A DNA stretch of 36,869 nucleotides from Tieghemiomyces parasiticus. Taxonomy: Eukaryota; Kickxellomycota; Dimargaritomycetes; Dimargaritales; Dimargaritaceae. The DNA is taken from positions 1 through 36,869 of the forward strand of contig JANBPT010000420.1 in assembly GCA_027575765.1 (NCBI GenBank), given 5' to 3'. A model generated the notes under the pieces. The model did not search any database. It was not told the origin of the DNA and saw only the letters and a list, made by a program, of their open reading frames with translations. A program made the position numbers and the translations under genes. Position 1 is the stretch's first letter. Every line of letters starts with the position of its first letter. Below are positions 11,595 through 23,480 of the stretch, piece by piece.

Positions 11595-14500
11595 CTAATG
11601 GACCATCCACTCGATCTGGGTGGATGGCTCTTTAAAGTCGGAGTCAAGTTCCAGGGTCATTGTCATCAGGCCAGGTGAGCTGTAAGGGAAGAGAGGGAAG
11701 GGTGTTGGTGAGGTCAAAGTGGTAAATGAAGAACGGGTTAGCTCGTGAGTAGTCAATAGATAATCGCCGACCAACTTCCCTGAAACCACACATTCAGAAC
11801 TGCTCTCAATAAAAGGGGGGTGGAAGCGGCAAGTTTGGAGACGGGTGTATTGTTGAAGATACAACCCTATCACCCCAATGCTCAAAAAGAAAATAGAGGA
11901 GGTGTCGGAGTAACTTTAAAGTAAGTAACTTACAGCGTAGCGGGCAGGCCAGCGGGGCCAGATCATCAATGGTTACCGTGTGTAGCTGGCGATTGAACCG
12001 GTAAGTTACCCGGAGTTGCTTGCGTCGACCGAAGCACGGGTCGAAGAATCCGACCAGGTCAGCTTTGGTGGCATTACCGGGCAACACCAGCTTGGAATGG
12101 TTGACAAGGTATTGCAGAGGCACAGTCACATCGACTACTGGGGACTGATCCGCATCCCAACCGCCATTTCCTTCCTCGTCCTCGCCTGCCGCCGCCCCAT
12201 CGTCCGTGCCGGGGTCACCACCGGTCAAAAAGGACAGCGGGATGATGTTCAGAGCGTCGCGCAGTCGTTTATGGCGGAACCAGGTCCGCACGTCAAACAC
12301 GTTCCCATCGGCAGGACCAGGTGCCAGGGCGGCAGTGGAGGATGGGTCGGTTGTAGTAGCGTCGATATCGAATGGGGCCGACTTGTCAAAGTTTCCGTAA
12401 TGGGCCTCCAAGATTTCGAGGCCGTCCACCTCGCGCTCGGCCGCACATTTTTGGTCGGCCTGGCGACGGATCGCATCCTGGGTAGCAAGGGCCTCGGCGC
12501 GACGGTGGGCCAAAGAGGCGCGGTACTCGTAGCGTAGAGTAGCCAGCCGCAGGGCGAGTTGACGGCGGCGGCGTGGAAGAATTACGCAATGGTAGAGTGC
12601 CAGGCCCGCGAGGGTGGGGATAGTCACAGCCCCTACCACCATATTCAATGACGTGACCATTTCCAGTACCACGGGGACGAAGAACGACTGGCCTAGGCGG
12701 TCGAAACGGAACTCCAGCTGCAAGGGGCGAAAGTAGCCAAACACCACATCAAGGCTCATCTTGCAGCGGCGCGTGAGGTCCCACCGACTCCCGACAAACA
12801 TAACAGCACCCTCCCGGTTGCCCAGCGTCATTCCGCCGTGGGCTTCAATCCCCTTGACCACCGGCCGGCTGCACTGTAGGCGAATATAGGATTGGGCCAG
12901 GCCAGCCTGGCACTCCGCGGTTACGATCGTGTCCTCATAGGTCTTGGACACCGCAACTAATGTCGAGGCCGCTGGCAGGTTGAACACCGTGTCCGGGCCG
13001 CCGCCGGGGTGGTGATAAGCCGGTCGGCAACCCCACGACCCGACCGACCAGATGCCGGTATTAAACCCGGCGCTCATCACTACCTGATCGCCCAACCGTC
13101 GATTCAGATCGATCCGAAACACTGGCGGCCGGGCTGGGTTCACTAGGGTACACTGGCTGAAAACGGTGAAATCCATGTCGGGCACGTAGGTAGTGCGGAT
13201 TTGGGCCTGGTGGGGCCGGGTCAAGTCGTAGGTATACTCCGCCAGAAATTGGCTGCTGACATGGTGGCGCAGATGGACGGTGAGCCGTTCGGCATGACCT
13301 GACATTGTTCCAGCACCGATCTGCCCGCGGAGCACGGCGCTCACTCGTTCTCCGAGGGGTAGCAGGAAACTGTGCTCCACGCTTACGTGGTGGTACTGGG
13401 CACGGTCCAGGTGCTGCCAGACCCGGCGAACCGGGGCAGTTAGGCTATGGGCCGTATCCGCCAAGGTGGCGCAACCCTGGCCCTGCACTAGTGGGATGGG
13501 GCCTTCGGCCTTCCCGGCCGCAGGGGGCGCCATTTGGGCAGTTCGGGTGACCATTGTCGGAAAAAGGTTACCGGGGAATGCCAGGAAGGCTGGTGTGGGT
13601 GGGCTAGATGTGGCAGGGGTATCAATGTCGAGCGCTTTAAATACCCTAGTGGCGTCGATGTGGACCTGGAGCTCACCCTTGGATTGGAGCAGCTGATGAA
13701 GTTTTTCCCGGCGCATCTGAAGCAGTCGGCGCTCCAGCTCCTGTCGCAGTTCGTCAGGGGTTTTAATCCGGTGGCCTACCGTGAGTTCACTGAGAACAGC
13801 GGTATCATCGTGGTCCTGTGGGTTTTTGTACTCCACGACACCAAGGCCTGCTTCTCCGAGGGTATCGTAGATGGCACGCTGGCGTGGGTCCGACAGCACT
13901 GGTTCGAAAGGAGCGGGAAAAACGACAGCGAGGGGAGAGAGAGATAGGAAGTGTGAGTAGGAGAGAGTGGGAGGGGTTGGCATCGGGTTATTTGCTACTA
14001 GCCAACAAAACTTGGTACTGCGTGCACCGTGATTAGTACGCCACCCGCGCCAACCGTTCTATACTTACCGTCGTAGGCCCGCTGGATATTCTCGAATTGC
14101 GTCCGGGCAACCTCGCGGACCTCGGGGTCCACCTGGCGGTCCGGATGGAACGTGAGGCACAGCCGCCGGTAGCTGTCGCGGATCTGCTCGTCGCTGGCCT
14201 GGCGGGAGACGTTGAGGAGAGTGTAGTAGTTACGACCCGCCTGAAAGCGGACCTGCAGCTGGTCCAGTATGGAATCGTTCAGGGTCGGATCAACCGGCTC
14301 CTCCAGGTGACTAACGGATGGGGATTCGTGGGTGGTGGCCAGGGGAACAAATAGAACTCTATGAGCATGGTGAGATCAAGTACGGCCTGAATGAGCCGCA
14401 GATAGGGTAGGGTAAAGTGGTCTTGAATAGTTTCAAGCGTGCCACCCTACAATCGACGTCACGAGAAATTGGCCGTCATCCAATCGGCTCACCTCTCCCA

Positions 14501-14608
14501 GTCTGTCGGGATTTCATCGCTCGGCAGGTCGCCATGCCGGCCACGGAAATGGGCCTGGGGATTGGCTGAGTTTTCAAAGTCCTCCCCGAAGGGATCGGTA
14601 GGGAACAT
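11595..14608 (-). CDS. DNAJC11-like J-domain protein with C-terminal DUF3395
   Basis: In animals DNAJC11 is a mitochondrial outer-membrane J-protein associated with the MICOS/MIB complex and crista organisation. A similar role here is inferred from family membership. Exons by splice and phase: 14608-14493, 14358-14069, 13898-11934 and a short last exon; introns are 134 and 170 nt for the first two. Residues about 82-145 form the J domain (NYYTLLNVSRQASDEQI, HPD at 110-112). They are followed by SDPRQRAIYDTLGEAGL and a charged helix with the family's DELRQELERR-type stretch. The middle is beta-rich, then comes a hydrophobic segment ending RRRR. The C terminus is DUF3395, with DVTVPLQYLV and GFFDPCFGRRKQL. 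After donor GTAAGT at 11933 there are two possible ends. Acceptor TTTCAG at 11780 gives a 61-residue tail ending in TAG at 11595 (about 851 aa). Acceptor CTTACAG at 11680 gives a near-immediate TGA at 11666 (about 794 aa). The second is closer to where the family normally ends. Confidence 0.9.
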
Positions 14609-15654
14609 GGTCGTTACGCAAGCAGAAGGTACACAGCCGACGATGAATACAGGTAAAGATGAGATATGTGATTACAAGTTAAGGGTTAGGGCCCGAAAGC
14701 AAGCACACTGACAGGCGGCCATGGCCAGTGATAAAGAACCATGCGGCAGTAGCCTACATACCACATGCGCTGGAGAACTGCATCCCATGAAAATGCATCC
14801 GACCACTGGGGCCCTCCCCAACCAGGCGCGTATATTAGCAGCAGTAGTTAGACGACGGAGTAGAGTGAGGTGGTGCACGTGCTATCGACGCAGGCGAGCC
14901 AAAGGACAGCAAGCTGGTTTGCCCTCCAGCGTAGGGGCTAAGGCTGCCTATGTATTATTCTGACAATCCTGCTTCGCGGACTCATGATATTAATGGCTAC
15001 CGCTGACCATGCACCACCGCAACTTTGGCCCTACTTCGTGTTGGCCGCGAATGCGTCGTCACTTTCCACAAGTTGAGCATGGTCGCCTTGCCCCAAGCAT
15101 GGACTAACCAGCCTCGTCGCGTAGCTTAAAGCTCAGCATACGGGCCATGGGGTTTAACAGGTGACAGCATACGAGCCCGAATTCTTGTTTGAGGACACTG
15201 GATATTCACGGCTGGCCAGCTCCGTATCGATAGGAATGTCTGGGCCTCGATGACCGAGACTTTCGTAATACGCGACCCACGTTGTCAAGCGATTACCTGG
15301 AAAGAAAGGGGGGGGGGCTACTATAACCAACGAGAAAGCCAATCCAACGGGTAGGTAAGGTTGGTGCCACGGCCTGAATTATCACTATTCTAAAAAGACG
15401 GCTTTTCAGTCGGACCGCGCTGGGCCTGCAACGTCTACCAATGCCACATAACATGGGGCTAGTATGGGTCTTGCCAACCTCACGGACGGGGATGAGCACC
15501 CACCGGACCCCGGGCCTGGCCACGTAAAAGTGATAATTCCTATCGTCCCCACAAGCAAGATAGTATACACTATTAATAATAATCTCATATAATACCTTCC
15601 CTTAGCGCCACCCGCTCCCAAAACGCCCGCCGCCCTTTTCCTACAGTTGAGTAC
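14609..15654. other. Intergenic stretch upstream of the DNAJC11-like gene
   Basis: It includes the promoter side of the minus-strand DNAJC11-like gene. One short minus-strand frame ending at 15406 has a hydrophobic start (MRLLLIVYTILLVGTIGII), but only 60 codons and no support. A G homopolymer lies at about 15308-15317. Confidence 0.45.
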
Positions 15655-15793
15655 ACTCCGTCGAGGACGGAGTTCGTTGCGACGGGATGGAGTAACAGTC
15701 GAGTGTAATGGTTTCCGGGTGTCACTCCGTTACGCCCAAACCATCAAGTAACGGGCGGAGAGGACCCGGTCAAGCGAATTCTCGCTTGACCGG
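15655..15793. repeat. Cluster of three perfect inverted repeats
   Basis: The first arms are ACTCCGTC (15655-15662) and GACGGAGT (15666-15673). The second are CCGTTAC (15727-15733) and GTAACGG (15748-15754). The third are CCGGTCAAGCGA (15766-15777) and TCGCTTGACCGG (15782-15793) with a 4-nt loop. The third is a strong hairpin in either DNA or RNA. The cluster lies about 360 bp upstream of the TATA box of the secreted-protein gene at 16296. It could be a small repeat remnant, a protein-binding region or a structured transcript. Confidence 0.75.
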
Positions 15794-16153
15794 CTTGTAT
15801 TACCACCGGTTTCTACTCTTGCGCTGTCCTGTTCGCGCGGCCTCCGCCATATCTCTCCTTAACATAGAATGGGGCGAAGCTTTACCCATGGAAACATTAC
15901 ATCCACTCTACATGGCCGACACTGTGCTGCGCAGTCAGAATATACCAGACTCCCCAACCTATTTTGAGATATCCGACCGGCTTCCAATTATGTGAGGATG
16001 GCTTTGTGCGGGGACATGGAGAGGCCAACTGTCGCCCTCTCGCGGCTGTCCTACGTACCCTATTGCCGGCTCAATTAACTGAGGAGGGAGGGGAACGTCG
16101 ACGTTCACTTCAGTCGGCCGACCTGGCTCCTTGTTGCAGCACTGCTTAGCATT
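15794..16153. other. Spacer between hairpin cluster and TATA box
   Basis: Short plus-strand frames occur here (for example 15708-15995), but they lack any recognisable feature. It is probably the promoter-proximal region of the gene starting at 16296. Confidence 0.4.
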
Positions 16154-16162
16154 TATATATAG
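16154..16162 (+). promoter_or_regulatory. TATA box of the secreted-protein gene
   Basis: TATATATAG lies 134 bp before the chosen ATG at 16296. Transcription would then start near 16185, beyond the in-frame ATG at 16167. That argues against the longest N terminus of the frame. Confidence 0.55.
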
Positions 16163-16295
16163 AGAGATGGCGAGCTCCTTAACGACTCACACCACTATCC
16201 ATATTCTAGCAGTTCCGTCCAGTGTCATGTTCGGTGCCTCTATTTATTGCTATCCTACCACTACGCTCCCCACACCCGTCCCGTTATCACTAGCC

Positions 16296-17327
16296 ATGCC
16301 CCCCCTGCTGCGCTTCACCGCCCTAGCTCTGCTCTGCAGTCCACTTCTGATCTTTCTTACAACTTTCCGTCCGTCCCTCGCCAAGGGGGGCTCGACTTCG
16401 TTCTCCCCGGCTACCAGCGAACTAGCCAAGCTTGTAGAAACTATGCCAGCTCGGGATATTTTGAGCCATCGGCCCCAGCCCAGCGGCCAAGGTGAACTGA
16501 TCTATATCAAAAAATTTGTTGACGCCATACACGCACTAACACTGAAATCCCCACTTAAAAGCCTTTATGCTTGTGCCGACCGTCAAATAGCGCGACGGGT
16601 TGGTGGGGCTCTCCCTGACAGCGGTATGATGGTTTTGGCCGCTAGAGCCTGCACCAAGTCATACCTCCCCCTATTGGCTGTCTACCAAGGAGCGTTTCAC
16701 CTAGCCTTGGACGAACTCGTTGCCCACTTAGACGCAACTAACCCGGACGTCATGGTGTACGTAAATCGTGTCCTCAACCTTGACGATCCCAACCTCGGCC
16801 GGCGTCCCATTCAGAGCTACGTTAATGCCTATGATATGAATGAGGAGTATCTCATGAGACACATGGAAGGTAGGCGCGTGACGGCATTTCTAAGGCAGGA
16901 CCCTGAACTAATGACCTACCTGTTCTGGGGTATGATTCATTATAGTGATCATGTTATGGATATTGAGGACCTTGAATACTACGTTATCGAGCAGCTCGCT
17001 GTAGTCCGGGGTGCCAGCATCCGTGAGCGGTACATTCGGTCGGTCGGTATTCCACAAACCATGGCGTCGTCGCCGGAAGTGATACATCCGACCACCAGTG
17101 AGACTAGCGAGAGTCGTGATGCATTGCCGTCTATTCGAATGGACTTTAACCCCACAGTGTTTGAAATGGAGGCACGCGCTGCGTGGACTAGGCTCCAGGA
17201 AACGCGGCCCAATGTCCACGACGAGCGGCTGCGTATAGCCCTGATACTATGGGACGCCAACCGCGACATTATAACTGGGCGTAGTGAACTTGCGCCCAGC
17301 GACCCTTACGGAATCTATAGGACTTAG
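16296..17327 (+). CDS. Orphan secreted helix-rich protein, 343 aa
   Basis: I do not recognise the family. The start at 16296 was chosen because it is followed directly by a signal-peptide-like segment (PPLLRFTALALLCSPLLIFL, small residues, then SLAKGG). In-frame ATGs at 16167 and 16227 would bury this segment. After the signal the protein is mostly amphipathic helix with aromatic residues and few cysteines (YACADR, ARACTK). It ends in a more disordered Ser/Thr/Glu region and a closing helix. No membrane segment follows the signal, so secretion to the cell exterior or cell wall is the likely fate (inference). The gene is a single exon with a TATA box upstream and AATAAA at 17554-17559. Its overall style resembles the orphans at 19.3, 29 and 33 kb, but I could not show homology by eye. 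It ends at TAG. Confidence 0.75.
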   Translation: MPPLLRFTALALLCSPLLIFLTTFRPSLAKGGSTSFSPATSELAKLVETMPARDILSHRPQPSGQGELIYIKKFVDAIHALTLKSPLKSLYACADRQIARRVGGALPDSGMMVLAARACTKSYLPLLAVYQGAFHLALDELVAHLDATNPDVMVYVNRVLNLDDPNLGRRPIQSYVNAYDMNEEYLMRHMEGRRVTAFLRQDPELMTYLFWGMIHYSDHVMDIEDLEYYVIEQLAVVRGASIRERYIRSVGIPQTMASSPEVIHPTTSETSESRDALPSIRMDFNPTVFEMEARAAWTRLQETRPNVHDERLRIALILWDANRDIITGRSELAPSDPYGIYRT

Positions 17328-19325
17328 TCGAAACCTGTCAAAGACATACGTTCAGGAAGGAGGTAGCAGCGAGGGCGTCGATGGTGAAAGACTAGCCCGA
17401 GAAAAAGCCAACTTGTAGACTCCAACTCACAGCGTAGCTACCCTTTTTTTTTTTTCTTCTCAAATAACTTTAAGAGAACTGGGCAACCTCAGACTAGACT
17501 ACACTGTACAAAAGGATGGGTAGCTTGGCCACACTGGGCTTTGTGCATCATCGAATAAACATCCACCAGCGTATTTTGCCTGATACCTAAATTGGCCATT
17601 AATGGCCAGTCTTACTGGCCTGCCTTAATTATGGCAATCTGGGTAGCCCAGGAATTACTCTAGCCATCGTCACTGGGCTTGACTTGGTCATTATTACCAT
17701 CATCCACATTACCGCTGTCATTTCCAACGGTTCAGTTCGTCGGAAAAATCAGCTTCCTATGGGCAGCCAGTGCGATGGCTTCCACTTTCGGCGCAACCCC
17801 GGGCACTTGCATGTGGTAAGCTCGTCTGGTCTCAGGCCTTGGAGCACTCTGTCATTGTAGTAGAGTTTCGCATTGACACTTTGGATGCCAGACCTGATAT
17901 CTGAATGTAAACATATAGAGCTTCTGTTGGCGTTGCGGTTGGCGCGGATGCAGATGAGTTGCTTATACTTAGTTGGTCAGCATGGAGCCAAAGGGGGGGA
18001 TGCGAAAGGGTTTGCTAAGCGGATGCGGGAGTTGCGACGCTGTCTGAGTGAACCAGAGCTACTATCAGTGCGGCAGCGGGAGTGATTAAATTATTGGTAT
18101 TGAATAGGCGAGGCTAACGATTAGCAGATCTGGTTGAATTGATGCGTGGAGTTTTTTTTATCCCTTTATACGCTCGGATATACCGGCCAGGCCTGTCTTC
18201 TCTCTCTGAGAACCTACCCGCCTGTCTCTCATCCACTCAAAATGGTATCCTATTCCGTAACTGAACGGCAAAGGGTGTCTAATAGATTTTCAGATATGAT
18301 CAAATGGCTAAGAGGCCCACACAACATGAAAATGGGTGCGCAGATAGAGGGAAAGTAATAGGGTAGGGAGAATGTGAGAGGGAACGTTAGGGTATTCGCA
18401 CCTGTGATTTAAATAAAAGAGGCACCGGAGGCAATACTGAGTAAGAGATGTCTGATAAGGTAGGCTGGTGCGTAGAGATGATTCTGTTTAGCATAATAAC
18501 GGGCTTAAAGGGCCAAAACTCGCAAGGCACGACGGCAAAGCCGCACATCGAATGAAGGCATACCCTTGTAGATTAAACACAAGGTGAATTTCTAGTAGTC
18601 TCGAACCTGGCACATTGGGAAACGCACTTTGTGTATGGCTGCGCCTATACTGGAGCACAGTCATAGTCAGGTTTTCTGGAGTTGGTTTTAAACGGCGTGC
18701 AAACAGTCGACACTCCGTGGACAGATCATACCACTCCAGACCGGCACTGGGTGCTTTTTCTTAAGCAACCTCTCACTGTCAACCTCAATACAGCATTAAA
18801 GCGGGCTCATTGCCCCAAATCGCATGACTCTGTCAATCTGCAAAGAGATTGTGTGGGAGAGGGGGGGTAAGTTAGCTTGGCGGGTGCTTATTCCTGCGGT
18901 AGATGCGGTCCTCCATTCGCTAGCTCACCAGTCCCCAATTGTCTAATTTCTCGATTTACTGGCCGGTATAAACCACAGATAGCGCTGATCGATGCAGCAC
19001 GGTCCGACCCTCTGTCGGATGATCGCAGTGCTTCGGCCTTGGCAACCAGTCGCATTAGTCATTTGCGACAGAGATAAGTCCGGCGATACTAACGATCGGA
19101 TTGTCAGGCGTATGGAGGGTCAGTTTTTATTCGATTAATGATCTGTCGGTGGTCTACAATTGCCAGCCTATATTCTTTTGAAAGGCCAGCCGGGGAAAAT
19201 GCCCTTACCGAGTGAAGCGCTCACCGCCTGACAGACTGGATTTTTCCTACGCTTTACACCATACTCCCCTGCATTCCTTATATCGTTTCTACAGGCAAGA
19301 TACCGTAGGGTGGAGTCCCAACGGG
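17328..19325. other. Intergenic stretch between two orphan genes
   Basis: It holds the 3' region of the 16296 gene (T-run at about 17443-17455, AATAAA at 17554). Only short frames without ATG or recognisable features follow. I see no RNA gene or repeat that I can support. Confidence 0.5.
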
Positions 19326-20692
19326 CTACTCGCCGTAGTCAGGAAGAACAGCCTGTGGACTGTATGATGGCAGATCGTATTGCGGCTCGTCCCCGGCCCG
19401 ATCTGCCAAGTCCCCGTCACGATTCTGCCTGGTACGAACTAGCCTAGTAAATTCAGCATTGAACGCGACGAACCGTAAACCGCCGTCCGCCCCACCGAAA
19501 TGCATAAACCCGTTTTGGTACGTCGGTCGCCAGTTACGTAATAGGGCCTCGGAGTGGTCGCGTACACCACCATTGTACAGCGACTTGAGTCGCTCATCAT
19601 TCGATTCCGTGACGAGAGCCGCCAAATTGGCCCCACCGTCTAGCAAGATGGCCATCGCGTGGAGATAGATAGCGTTTACGTCGGCCACGTAAGGGGTGAT
19701 CTCGTGCAGGGCTCCCAGGATAGCTTTGTGGCAACCGCGATTGACGAGAAACGCAAGGGAGAGGGACACCAGCTGCTGACGCAAGTTCAGCCGGATAGCG
19801 CGCCGTGCCGACCGACTGAGCGGCGGGGAGCTCCCCGTGATGATCCGGGCCAGATCGTCATCGTAGTTGGCCAGGGCATATTTGATAGCGGCATCCAGTA
19901 CTTTGCCATGCCAGAAATAAAGCAGAATACTACGTGCCAGATGCTCCCTTCGGTCGAAGCGAAAGTCAAGGGCAGCGAGAATTGGAAACATGCGGATGCG
20001 GCGGGAACGGCGGGCGCGGCTGTAATCGACCCATGAGCAGAGGTCCAACCTAGAGGTTAGCCATTGCTGGAGGTCGACCGAATCGCGGGGGCTACCACGA
20101 TACAACCAATCCATTGCATAACGGACACTCCAGGTCGAGGAATCAGATGTATCGCTAAGGATATCCCGAGCGGCCTGCAAAACCAAGGGGGTAATGAGGT
20201 ACTGGATATACCCGGCCAGTTCTTCAACTTTAGGCCCAAATTCCAGTTCCGTCTGCCAGGGTTTGAAGAAAACGATGTCGGCTACTCGGTTGAGAATCTG
20301 GCGGAGAAGATAAGAGCCGGGGGGGTCATTTAAATTATTGCAGCAACCAGGATTAATCTCCTAAGGTCTCCTTGGAGGTATAAATAATGGTTGGGTTACC
20401 TGAAGGGCTCTGCTTGGGATGCCTAGTAGGATTACAAATTAATATTGCACAATACACTTCGTACATTTTTCTCGTAGCTACTCACGGATGAGTGTATTTG
20501 CCTCCCTGTGATTACCGAATGCGTTGGTCTTTGCGATGCTGACTCGTTCGTTGGCACCATCGGCTCGGGCCTCGTTAGTGTCGAAGGCACAAGGCCTATG
20601 GCATCTGGTGAGCCTTGATCGTAGTACGTGGTCGTCAGTACGGGGGCACATGTAGCGGTTAGGGCTAACATACCAAACAATGTGGCTCGCAT
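19326..20692 (-). CDS. Orphan secreted helix-rich protein, two exons, about 413 aa
   Basis: I do not recognise the family. Exon 1 (20692-20486, 69 codons) opens with a signal-peptide-like N terminus (MRATLFGMLALTATCA) and then a Thr/Pro/Ser-rich linker. It ends at a consensus donor, TCC|GTGAGT. The 125-nt intron ends CCTTAG at 20361. Exon 2 (20360-19326) continues in phase 0 with a CC pair followed by NNLNDPPGSY. About 250 residues of amphipathic helices follow, with basic RARRSRR and RSARRAIRLNLRQQ patches. The C terminus is Asp/Tyr/Pro-rich (PQYDLPSY). The reading frame has no internal ATG that would make a better start. Secretion is inferred from the N terminus; function is unknown. It is convergent with the gene at 16296. 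Confidence 0.75.
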
Positions 20693-22900
20693 GATCAGAT
20701 GCAGTAATTAAAAGTAATTAGTGTTGGATACTTTGCGGTGCAGGTAATAATAATATGCCATCTAGCGGGGCGGCGACTGTTGGAAAAACGGGGCTAATTT
20801 AGGTACTAATGGGCGGATAAATCTGACACAAGGTTGTAGGTGTAATCGGTACGAGGTCTAAACTTTTATAGTCCGGGATTTAAGACTGGAAATTACCAGT
20901 AGTCCCGCTAGAATAAAAATAGTCGGCTCCGGAACTCAGGTTACAAGTAAGCAGGGTATGCGTTACCGTAAATGGTAGGGAGTTTGAGTAGCTAAGGGGT
21001 TGTGAAAAATGGGGTGAGTCGGAGGTTTAAGGATGAAAGATGCCTATTATGTCGGGCCCGTGACATCTTAGGGGATTCCCTGCCATATATTGGCGTGGAG
21101 GGGTGAGGGGAGCGAGATTGATATAGGGCACCATGGTATTTGCCTTGTCGATTGAATAGTCGATGGTTGCGTATGTTCAAGTCAGTCCTTGACATAATAG
21201 CAGCGGTGAGGTCTTGGGAGTGTAGGGTTGCGGCACAGTAGTACCAGACGAGGAAAAGAGGCGATCGCCACCGGCGCGCAAGCTTATATGAGTATAGGGA
21301 ATGGGGGTTAGGATTAAGTTTTGACGGTGATGGTAGAGACCCCCTGACTTGATTGGTTTGTGGAACCTAGGACGAAGGTCGTAAGGTTGAGCCTCCTTTA
21401 CCTTCGCCTCACCGATTATAGACAGATCCCTCTTTCGTTTCTCAACTCCTTTCGAGGTATGGCGAGTCATCGGTCCCTTCCGTACTACATCTCCGGTTAG
21501 CTGTTTAAAAAAACCGGAGAGGAAATAAGTATGGCCTATAAGTGTAACGGCGGCGTGTCTTCCTGACTAAATAATTCCCTTGTGTCTGCAGCCTTAGAAA
21601 TGGGGACCTCTACCCCTTCGAAACTAGTAAATAGGCTGCAGTATAGAGACTAGTCTCCGTCAGGGCGAGATTGCAGATCGCATTTTGCCCCATTGCTGTC
21701 ACTATTTTGAAAACGGTATTCCAAGATATGATTTCGAACCGAGCTGTTTTATCTAGGGCTTGAGAAACGCCGAAATGTATAGTAAGTAGTTCAGAGGAAA
21801 GTAGTGTATTAATGATCTAATAGCTGCATTGTAATTACCAAAGATATTGCGTTATTATAGTGTTTGTATTTCGGACGACAATGGGCTGGGTCTTTACTAC
21901 AGTATTTGAAAGTATAACGGGACATAAACCCTGAGCAGGGTCAAGACGTATTTTATTGATGAATCGGACACTGGTGGGAAGGGGAGGGGAGCCACCGGAA
22001 CCGTATAATGTCTGCTCGACCTCTCTTTGACCGAGTCTATTCGGCTCTGAGGAAGTGCGTCAAGAAGCGGGGATATATCGGAAGGCTAGGTGGCGGTGCT
22101 GATTTCTCATTAGCGTTGGAGCATAGAGGTGGGAAGAGGTAGGGTAGTAGAAACAGATAATTAATTTTGGATCATGTCCACTGTCGATTTAGAAAAACGT
22201 GATAATTATACTTATTCTTTGCATTACGCTCTCCTCGGATGGGAACTCTGGCTCCACGGCCGACCCGGAAGTCTCACCGACATGGGATAACGAGGTGGTG
22301 CATACGTTGTAGCAGTAACACGGGCGCTTGACGAAATGACAGTAGGAAACCAAGTGCCCCTGGATCTTGTCAACACCAGGGGAGAAGGGTGGGATCCTAA
22401 TTTACTCTATTTTCTGTTCACTGCTACTGTGTTGTATAAGTCTGAATATGTCAAAATACGAAGCAGAAAGGACACGGTAACAAAGTCAGAATATGCTGGT
22501 TGGGGGGAACGAGAAGACTCGAAGCTGGACCTCGATCTGGAGACAATGTGTGGCAGGGACCTGATAGGAGGAAGGGATGAGTTCGTTTGATCGAGGGTAA
22601 GTGTCCCCGCTTGACCAGCGTATGGGGTGGCGTGTCCGCCTCTCACTTGATGGTCTTCTGCGGCCCGGCAGGCTCTAGGGGTCGGAGGTGGCCGGCCCTC
22701 CTCACTCACACTACACAATGGTACCCGCAGGCATCACCCTCACCCTCCCGTGATGGTCACATTGCTCCCGGACCGCTTAGTTTGTACACCCTCCCCCCTT
22801 CACTTTATCGCTCGTTCCGCGGTTTAGGGGAACGTCTATATCCGCTTGGTCTACATAAAAATGTATCCATCAGTGGGATGTGACACGCTGTGCCTTGGCC
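20693..22900. other. Intergenic stretch without a supported gene
   Basis: Scattered frames of 60-100 codons occur on both strands. One at 21177-21470 (-) is Lys/Arg-rich at its start and one at 22336-22590 (+) contains a short KSEY repeat. Neither has a signal, domain or splice context. A hairpin (TCTCCGGTT with AACCGGAGA) lies at about 21490-21520. Confidence 0.45.
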
Positions 22901-23155
22901 CTACCATCCCAGGGTGAGTTCTTTGTGATCGTGTAAAATTGGGAGGAGAGGTGGGGGACGGTCTACGTTAATGAGGCCACGAAAAATGACCACCCAAGCC
23001 AGGGAAATTATCCAGCTGGATGGGATGGGGATGGGCAGGTTAACCTGGCAAGTGTAATTCAGAGCCAGCAAGGCAGTTGAGAGGGGCATGTGCCTTTTCT
23101 CGGCTTCGCAACGTGGCCGGGGAAACCGAGGTAGCCGAGCCCTAATTGTGGCCAT
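22901..23155 (-). CDS. Doubtful small hypothetical protein, 84 aa
   Basis: An ATG-started frame lies divergent from PFA4, with about 325 bp between the two starts. It has a basic Arg/Pro-rich start and then hydrophobic stretches (SSWIISLAWVVIF) that could be a membrane helix. I know no homologue and see no splice site or TATA box. It could equally be a chance frame. Confidence 0.2.
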   Translation of the reverse strand: MATIRARLPRFPRPRCEAEKRHMPLSTALLALNYTCQVNLPIPIPSSWIISLAWVVIFRGLINVDRPPPLLPILHDHKELTLGW

Positions 23156-23480
23156 TGTGTTTACCCCCACACTTAATGGCCAATCCACGTTTTTAACGTA
23201 CTACGCAGTTTGACAATCTAACAATTTCCTGGAACTCGACGTAGGCTGTCACTCCTGCAAGGATACGGATTTCCTGTCCCGTCGTTTTTTTCCCGCATTC
23301 CCATCTGCTGCCAACCCTTTGGCCGTCACCATTTACCTCTCGCTCTGCTCTATCGCCCCGCTTCTTATTCACTTCCTGAATCGCCGGACCACTTCCCTCC
23401 AGCTCGCACTTTTCCGAGTCGTTGTTTCCCTATCTGTAGTTGGCCCCCAGCTTCCTCCATTGACATTACCCGCTTTCCCC

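Noticed and set aside
21177..21470. Lys/Arg-rich minus-strand frame with a YDLRPR motif, considered as a retroelement relic
   Set aside because: A single short motif is not enough, and no reverse transcriptase, protease or integrase sequence lies nearby.
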